From contig SGPL01000002.1 in assembly GCA_004802705.1 (NCBI GenBank), forward strand, positions 124,001 to 188,000: a DNA stretch of 64,000 bases, given 5' to 3'. Positions 56,801-64,000 of this stretch are shown here, in pieces (the first letter of the stretch is position 1; each line of letters begins with the position of its first letter). The stretch comes from Bondarzewia mesenterica (lineage: Eukaryota; Basidiomycota; Agaricomycetes; Russulales; Bondarzewiaceae). A model generated the notes under the pieces. The model was not told the origin of the DNA, ran no database searches, and worked only from the letters and a program-made list of their open reading frames with translations. The position numbers and the translations under genes were made by a program.

Positions 56801-59800
56801 TGCCATGAACGGTGGCAGTACAAATCCTTTCTTCAAGTCGCAGCCCGCTGTCACCTCCCCCCCCGGTTGTGCCAGCTCCGCCTAAGAGTCCCGGACCGGT
56901 TAAAACATCCTACAACACGGCGCCTGTGGATAGCGACGAGGATTGGGGTGATGTAAGGGAGAAGGACGACGGTGATAGCAGCGAGGATGAGCTCGACTCA
57001 TCCAGGGCCACCCGCAATCGTCTTGCGCAGCAATTGTTTGGGAGCATCCTTCCTCCTTCGAGGCCTCAGTCTGCAGCCGCTGGTCCAGTTAGCGCTGCGA
57101 AGCGNTTTCGCCATCTGCACCGACACCGCCTCCCCCTCCGCCGTCCGCACCTCCAGCTCCAGCTCCAGCTGCCGCTGCTCCGCCACTTGCCCCTGCACCT
57201 GCACCCCCACCACCTCCAGCTGCACCCGCTGCTCCGCCNCCACCTGCTGCTGTCTCAGCNCCAGCTCCAGCTGGCGACCGCAACGCCCTATTCAGCGCCA
57301 TCCAAGGGGGTGCGAGGTTGAGGAAGGCGGTGACCAATGACCGGAGCACTGCTGCTGTCTCTGGTCGCGTGCTGGGTGAAGCCGCACCTCCGGAACATAT
57401 CAANGNTGCACCTCNACCTGCCTCTCCCCATTCTCTTGATACTTCAGTCAACCTGCCGCACGCATTGAGCAAGAGGCAATCTGTNGATTGGTATGCGGGC
57501 TTGGCGGCCGATCATGGCATCCCCGCGAGTCGGGAGCCGAGTACGCTTAGTAGTCTGGCTGAGGAGTATGAGGATGTTCATGTTCCTNCTATTGTTCCTG
57601 ATATTCAAGTGGAGGCTGCAGAGGAGACTGATCCGTTGGACGATGTCGACAAGAATACTGGTGCGCTATACCTTGTCGTTTTTGAANNTTGATCNTCAGT
57701 CTGACTCTCCTTGNAAATAGAATATCGNGTGCGTTCGTTGTATCCTTACGAGGGTCAACGACCGGAAGATCTTTGTGAGNCGNCTGCNATTGTTTTCTAG
57801 AAATCTACTTACNGTAAGACCAGCTTTCGGNGAGAACCTCATACTGACAGCCCACCCCTCCAAGTCTGGTGGTGATTGGTGGTACGGCACCGTTGTCCGA
57901 GATGGGAAGTCCGGCTTCTTCCCTAAGACATATGTTCAGTCAGTAGATTCCGGTATGTGTTTTTCATTCCGTTTATTATGTGTCTTAATGCTCATTGNTT
58001 TTCAGTCAAGGCCAAGGCTGTATACTCTTACACCGGTGGCAACGNTGATGAGCTCCCCTTCGTGGAGGGCGACACCCTTTCCATCGTGGACAGGAGCGAG
58101 AGTGATTGGTGGAAAGCAGAGCAAGGCGGTGTTGTGTTCATTGTCCCTGCCGCGTACCTGGAAGTCGTTGAGGGTTAGTTGATTATCATCTCCTTGAGTT
58201 CTTCGTTTACATATCTTTTGGCTGGCAAAACAGGCTAAAATGCTCCCTAATTTTTTTTTCTTTTGCATGTATACCTCGAATACAATCACTACTGGATTCT
58301 TTTCTTTACATCGTGCTTGTGAACTCAACAGCAATTCCTNCTTCCACCTCACCTTCANNGNCCAATATGACGAGAATGGATTCCCCGTCCGCGTCAGTTG
58401 TCAAGGNGCCCATCTCGCCAAGATCCGCCAGCGTGACCTCCAACGATAGTGACAGCCCAGACGACGATTCCGACTCTGTGTACCACACTTTCTCAGATTC
58501 AGATTCATATGAGGGCGATGGAGATCAGACAGAGGAGCAGCGCAACGTAGAGCGTGAAGCTCGAGCGCTTGAACGGCAGAGAGTGCTAGAGGCGGCTGGT
58601 CTGATTGTGAAAGAGGATGGGAGAAAACCACCACCGAGGCCCATCAGACGCAAAGCATTCACGGCGAGAAGTCCCAGCATCAAGAAGAAACGCGCGCCAC
58701 CAGCGGTTCCATCACCGCAGGGGAATCGGGCGTCGGTCATCTCAACTGGGTCTGACAAGGAGCTCCCACCTGTTCCCGAACGAAACCCGCGGAGCAGTCC
58801 CAGGGAAGGTCTCGCCCATTTGGACGACGCCTTTGATCGTTACGAGGCGTTCAAATTGGCCACGGGGGACAGCGTCAGCAAACGTCTGTCCGTCGCCTCC
58901 TCCACCGACACCCTGAGCCCCATCACGTCGCCCTCACTATCTCTCTCGCCCACGCCCAGCAAATCCCACGAGCGAGAAGGCAGCGAAGGCCGCTCTTACT
59001 CGTCCTGGCTCCATCTGCTGGGTCGCAGCCGGACGCCCACCGAGGGGGAGAGGCGGACGCTACCTACGATCTCGGCTCCCATCATGAGTGGGGAGGTCAC
59101 GCCTGTGCGGGAGGGGAGTCCTGTCTTCGGTTCGGTGAGTGTCCTGGTTATCATACTCGAGCGGAAATAGTCGAGCTTGTCGTTCTTCATCCAGTCTTGG
59201 GCTAGTCTAGTTGACAAGTCCGCGTGGGCGGAGATACCGCAACGCGAGCGCCGTCGTCAGGAGGTGAGAGCACCTAGCATGACCACCATCCACTCGGGAC
59301 TTAAACATGCATAGGCTATCTTCGAGTTCATTGCGACAGAAGCTGCATATGTTCGGGATTTGCAGTTGATCGTGGAAGTATGTCCTCTTATTTCTCCGTG
59401 GGCTTTCTCAATCGACCCGATCTGGCTTCAAATTCCCAGATCTTCTATGCGAGCATGCTCGCAATGCTTGATCCACATGATATCGATGTGGTGTTCGCTA
59501 ATGTTGAAGATATCTTGCTCACCAACACGGTATGTCTCACGGCGATCAAATTTGAAGTATGATCGACGCGTGCTTTCTGCCTAGACCTTTCTGAGCTCCT
59601 TGGAGGAGCGACAGCGGAATTGTCGTTTGTATATCGATCAGATTGGCGACATACTCAACCAGAACATGTCGAGCATGAAAATCTATAGCGTACGTGTTTG
59701 TTTTACTGCAGCAATGTAAATGTGCTCATCTCAATTCAGAAATACTGCATCAATCAAGCGAACGCGATCAAGGTGCTCCAATCCTTACGCGAGAAAAATC

Positions 59801-60816
59801 CAGTGCTTGGAATGCATCTTCAGGTGTGTCTCACGCCGACTTCGTTGGCAGTACACTCAGTGCTGAGCTTCACGTAGAAAGTGAGAGAAGACCCAGCTGT
59901 TCGCAATCTAGATCTTTCGAGCTATCTACTTGTACCCAGTAAGTTCGGCCGTGGGATATTTTACGCTTTGAACCCAATCTAATGCGGCAATCACAAAGTG
60001 CAACGAATCACGCGATACCCATTGCTGATCAAACAGGTGAGTTACTCACAGGTTACTATTGCACGCTACTTCACATCATCACCGAAAACACCAGATCCTG
60101 CACTATACAGATCCGGATCAAGATCGGACAGAAACTGAGGGTGCTCTTCATACCGCAGAACAAATCCTGAACTCGATCAATGAAACGATACGCGAACAGG
60201 AAGGCCGCGAGCGCCTCAAAACGATTTCGCAAGACCTCTGGATTGGACAAGGGCAAGTATTTTCGTTTTCAGGCGCCTTTCATTCGTGAATTCACACGAA
60301 TTGCCGCCCAGCCGTCTCGACCTCACGGCGCCCACACGCAACATGGGAGACCGGAAATTGCTCAGAGAGGGTCTTCTAGCAAAGGCGAAGAGCGGCAAGA
60401 AGCTGCGGGCATTTCTGTGCAGCGACATCCTCGTTCTCACAGATGAACAAGCAAAGTCGCTGTATCGAATGGTGAGCCATCACCGTTCGCCGGTCACCCA
60501 TACTAATTGAATCCATCAAGCCCATTCCTCTCTACGAGGTTCAAGTCCGCGAGCTTCCGGGGGGTAGAGGTATGCATGAAGCAATTGAGGTCTTGTTCCC
60601 TTTCGCTTGACCCTGACTCTCCACCTTCCAGACGATCTTTCCTTCCAGCTCGCAGTGGCGTACCCTCGTGGCGGCGACAAGATCGCGTTGCGAGGTGCCT
60701 CCGCGCGGGATTGTCATTTGTGGATGGCAGACATCGACACTGCTGGCCGCAAGTGTAGAGAAGCCGAGCGAAATGCTGCGCAGAAACCGAGGAAACTGTC
60801 TACATATCCATCGTGA
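53851..60816 (+). CDS. CIN1: Intersectin-like endocytic adaptor and RhoGEF (Cin1 type)
   Basis: Scaffold that couples endocytosis to actin via Rho-family GTPases; the basidiomycete Cin1 of Cryptococcus has this architecture. Domains in order: N-terminal Gln/Pro-rich repeats ending TGFPG, EH domain (KSYDQIFRAWDQSGSGFIDG, then ADADNRGKLNMAEFHVAMG), coiled coil, RD-rich and polyproline segments, SH3-1 (LYPYEGQRPEDL, GDWWYGTVVRDGKSGFFP), SH3-2 (KAVYSYTGG, SDWWKAEQGG), RhoGEF domain (LSSYLLVPMQRITRYPLLI, built from two exons) and PH domain (REGLLAKAKSGKKLRAFLCS, DCHLWMADI). First exons 53851-54641, 54699-54775, 54822 onward. Three frame changes at about 56770 (G7 run), 56857 (C8 run) and 57105 (next to an N) are probably sequence errors. 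LxxQxTG sites occur at residues 66, 131 and 147. The stop at 60814 overlaps a strong donor (TC|GTGAGT), so a further exon is possible. Confidence 0.88.
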
Positions 60817-61286
60817 GTACGAGCCTTGCACAGTGGTGAAATCGGAAGGCCACGATATATTATCCTCTTCTACTTCTTTTCTCCCCCGTTCTCTTTGGTT
60901 AATATTTACGGACCGATTTAATCGGCAATTCTTCGAGTTTGGATCAGGGTACCAAGGACTATGGATGTTTCCCCTACTACTATACGCTCATTGCTTAGAC
61001 GTTCCTTGCTTAATTCACACACTCTGCATGGATATTAGCCCCTATGCACGCTGATACCATTTCGTTTTATCTATCAAAACGCTAGTAATCGAACGTGACG
61101 CTATTATCATTTGTCGTAAAATACATTCCATGCGATGTTACAATCCTCGAGAATACAAATGGTTCTGTGCGTGATGAGATGAAAAGAACACTGCACAGCT
61201 TTGCAGTGATGTGTCAACGGCCAAGACCAATCGGAGTGAGCGTGAAGACCAATGAATAAAACCGAAGTCCCTAGAGGTTCCGCAGC
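60817..61286. other. Intergenic, convergent gene ends
   Basis: 470 bases between the intersectin-like gene and the minus-strand DUF6697-like gene. Holds 3' UTRs. If the donor at 60813 is used, a terminal exon could start after the AG at about 61033 and add only four codons (PYAR) before a stop. Confidence 0.4.
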
Positions 61287-63323
61287 CTAAGGGTCCTCAA
61301 TGCCGCCGCCGCCAGTCAAATTTTTGTCCAGAGAAGCTATAGAAGGCCCAGGGACAGCACCAGGAAGAGAACTGTATCCAGAGCCCGCAACAGTGTTGGT
61401 AGCCCAAGCGACACCAGTCCCAGCGCCAAAAGAATTGCGCCACCTGCCGCTTTGGACGCACTTGCTCGCCTGCTCCAAGATCGTGCGGTAGAGCGTATTG
61501 TTAAAGCCGATGCATTGCAAACCAACGCAGGCAACCTTCAGTGCACCGGCAGAATAGAGTTGGGTCACTTCGTACACGTTCTGTGGGGAGGTGTTCTTGC
61601 GGTTGACGAGAGTCTCTTTGATAAGGATCTGTGAGGTCTGAAAGGATTCGATATAACGCGCGCGCGCGAGGAAAGACTTTGCTATAAATGATGCCAATGG
61701 ACGGGGGACGATCAACGAACCTCGTCAGAAAGCTGTTCCCATTCTGTTGTCGTGAGGTCTTCAAGCCTCATAGCTTTGTACACGCCGGCGTAGTACCATT
61801 TTCCATCCTTGTTATAGAAGCACTCTGGAACAAATAAGATTGGTCAGTATAGGAGATATAATATGCGTTGAATGGGTGTCATGAAGGACAGTATGACTTG
61901 ATACATGATCCGATGATAGACTATAAGCATACCAGTCGGCTTGTTCATCCTGCCAATGACATCTACCATCGACCAGCGATGAGCTGTTATCACCCGAGGG
62001 TTGGTATTGCACTTGTACAAAGGTGTGAGAAGGTATCCGTGCTCTTCACGTTCCGGGCACCAAGCCGTAGTAAGGTGCTGGAAGACACGGTAATTAGAGA
62101 GCCTGGATGACACAACGTCATTTCAAGATATATGCTTCACAACAGAAAAGACGAACGAATTTCTCAAGGACTGTTCAATGAGGGGTCAGCAAGCAGCTTG
62201 CAATCTGAGGTTCAAAAGACGCACGCCTGTTGCGTTTGCGAGGAATTCATGCAAAGTGAAAGGAGCGGGGATTGTAATTGGTCTCAGTGCATCGGAAGGG
62301 ATGCCTGCAGGAATAGGAAGGGAAGCTAGAGTTGCGTGTCGTGCTTTGATCAAATCTTCAGGATTGAGAGCGTTTGGCGCAGTGACCACCTACGGATATT
62401 CAGTGAGAAAATTGGACACTCATAATGAGCACGGTAAGTCTGTATGAAGATACCTTGATATCCAGCTCATTGGAATCTTGCACGATGATCGAATTGGGAG
62501 AATACTGTATTCTTGAAACCAGCATCTGAGGAGAGGGCAGTCGAGAAGGGTTATTAAATGTAGCTTCGCGAAGTACTCGTAAAGCGTCTTGACGTGCTAG
62601 CTGGGCAGCACTCTCTGGAGTCATATCGCGAGACGATGGTGTGGGTGTCTAGAACAGATGATGCGTCGTAACGTTAGCCTGAAAAGTTCACAATGCATTA
62701 AACGAGACCCTACCTGAGACCGGTCGCGTTGACGCTCCTCGTAAGACGGGGGACTATCGTTCGGACTGATGACGGACTGTCGCTCCTTGACCATCCGAAA
62801 TTCGTCGCGAAACTCCTGGATAATGGTCTGACGCCGAGACACTTCCCCGCCAATCGGCTCAGTGATAACCAGTAAGGGCTCTGTGCTGGGACAAGTTGCA
62901 GCGACCGCCTGTTCTTCGCCGTCTGCGCTCAGCAATTTGTTCTCGAGTTCCTTTTTCTCGCGCATGAGAATGTCAATAGTCGCGGTCTTTTCCTGAATGG
63001 ACTTGCAAGCGACATTGAGATGTTGAACGACAGCGTCCCGTGCAGCAATAGCTTCGGATAATCGCATTCGTTCAAGTTGAATTGAGATAGCAATGTCCGC
63101 GGAAGACATAGGGTCCTTTAAAAGTGTATCATGGCGGTAAATGACAGTATAAGCGAGTGTCTAGTCAAGTGGGCTGTTGAGAGTAATAGATACTCACAAT
63201 GCTCTTACTGTGGTCTCCATCCGCTTTCCCTGATTCCTGAGCAACATAGGGATTGTAAGATGCAACATCAAGAATTCCATTGTCTAAGAATTGACGAGGA
63301 GAAATTGTCTCCGTCGCCATCAT
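61287..63323 (-). CDS. DUF6697-like protein with N-terminal coiled coil
   Basis: Resembles an Agaricomycete family annotated DUF6697, of unknown function; the name is from recall. Seven exons: 63323-63198, 63115-62714, 62648-62454, 62389-62225, 62077-61933, 61824-61721, 61628-61287; total 1479 bases, 492 residues, all GT-AG and in phase. The N-terminal 180 residues contain a coiled coil (LERMRLSEAIAARDAVVQHL, KKELENKLL). The C-terminal half holds the conserved core: PFTLHEFLANATG, TTAWCPEREEHGYLLTPLY, CNTNPRVITAHRWSMVD, ECFYNKDGKWYYAGVYKAM, LVNRKNTSPQNVYEVTQLYS and ALKVACVGLQCIGFN. The tail is Gly/Ser-rich. Conserved Cys, His and Trp residues suggest a folded enzyme-like or DNA-binding domain, but no catalytic motif is evident. 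Confidence 0.75.
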
Positions 63324-64000
63324 CGTCCCGACCAGCGAAGAAGACGGCGACCTAGTAATTAGCAAGTGTGAGGTAGACGACAGCTTTAAGAGTGGCTAAT
63401 CGCGGAGTCTAAACTCTTATTGGGCGAGCTATCCCAAGTTCAAACTCAGATAGTTCGAAGAATTCCTTATTTGGTACATATTGATCTTAGTTGCGAATCA
63501 TTGCAAATTTGACAATCAGTGTTGCAGCTGTTGCTGCATGTAAGTACAGTATATGCTCAACGCACTCGGATGCACGGTCCAATGACAGTCGTATACTGAA
63601 GTTGTAGTCAGTATTTAGCTGTGCCAATCTGATCTGTTGACAAGGTTTGCACAATCAAGATTTCCTTTTGCGGCTATTGAGAACCATCGCCCACCATCGC
63701 AATCCAAAATCGTAATACAACTGCTCATCTCAAGGCTAATCCTGCTCATTGCTAAGTATGAATATAAAAAAAGGTCTGATCTAGTCATGAAACGGCGAAG
63801 TCAGCTGTCGGAAGGAGATCAGAGGAGTAGAGGCGCAATGGGCCACGCGGAAGCACCGGAGACAAACCAGATCAAAACTTCATCAAACCTCAGTGAGCCT
63901 CAGTATCAGACTACATTAGGACTCAGAAGAACCACAACTCAAAGAACCCAAAGGTTCCCGTGGTGTGCAAACTTGCCTGGACGAAATTGAAGAGTAGAGT
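63324..64000. other. Right edge, promoter region of the DUF6697-like gene
   Basis: 677 bases. The left part is the upstream region of the minus-strand gene. A plus-strand open frame at 63637-63990 runs close to the window edge and could be part of a gene beyond it, but it has no recognisable sequence. Confidence 0.35.

Noticed and set aside
55669..56823. 384-codon minus-strand open frame
   Set aside because: It is the antisense shadow of the proline- and glutamate-rich part of the intersectin-like gene; low-complexity GC-rich codons keep it open.

Overview
The window is nuclear DNA from a basidiomycete fungus, most likely an Agaricomycete. The evidence is intron-dense genes with 48-80 base introns, an intersectin-like Cin1-type adaptor gene, a GH5 endoglycoceramidase-related gene, a protein resembling the Agaricomycete DUF6697 family, an atypical homeodomain factor, and no bacterial-style operons. 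I could not place it to genus. The sequence is draft quality: N bases cluster at 38.6-40.9, 49.6, 55.9 and 57-58.4 kb, and several otherwise conserved genes carry single-base frameshifts, some of them in homopolymers. I read most of these as sequence errors.

Layout. 1-4.7 kb, plus strand: the 3' part of a PRP4-type splicing kinase gene and a metal-dependent cyclase/formamidase-like hydrolase. 5.0-14.3 kb, minus strand: homeodomain-like transcription factor, shugoshin, a small predicted protein, a proline-rich conserved protein, and a small basic coiled-coil protein. 14.3-17.6 kb has no gene I can support. 17.6-25.6 kb: an MFS transporter with a very long intron, a conserved hypothetical protein, then a divergent mitochondrial pair (ribosomal protein mS33 and RNA helicase SUV3). 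26.0-28.2 kb: inositol polyphosphate multikinase, divergent from a conserved hypothetical gene.

28.6-36.5 kb is the accessory part of the window. It holds four copies of a module built around a cysteine-free protein of 104 residues. Two copies are intact and two are decayed, one of them inverted. The module also carries pieces of two other genes, one of which (34.1-35.0 kb) survives intact next to a decayed copy. The two intact 104-residue genes have nearly identical promoters but proteins that differ in blocks.

37.3-49.2 kb returns to housekeeping genes: a three-domain shikimate kinase/dehydroquinase/shikimate dehydrogenase protein with the architecture of fungal quinate repressors, an EGCrP-type glycosidase, an OPA3-like mitochondrial protein, the Paf1-complex subunit CDC73, and a small orphan gene. 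49.8-53.9 kb is gene-poor. 53.9-60.8 kb encodes an intersectin-like protein (EH, coiled coil, proline-rich, two SH3, RhoGEF, PH). 61.3-63.3 kb is a DUF6697-like gene.

The genes work in general cell functions (splicing, chromosome cohesion, transcription elongation, endocytosis, mitochondrial RNA and translation, inositol phosphate signalling, sterol glycoside metabolism) rather than in one pathway. Exon junctions were derived by hand by matching splice sites, reading frame and conserved protein motifs; coordinates of individual exons are predictions.
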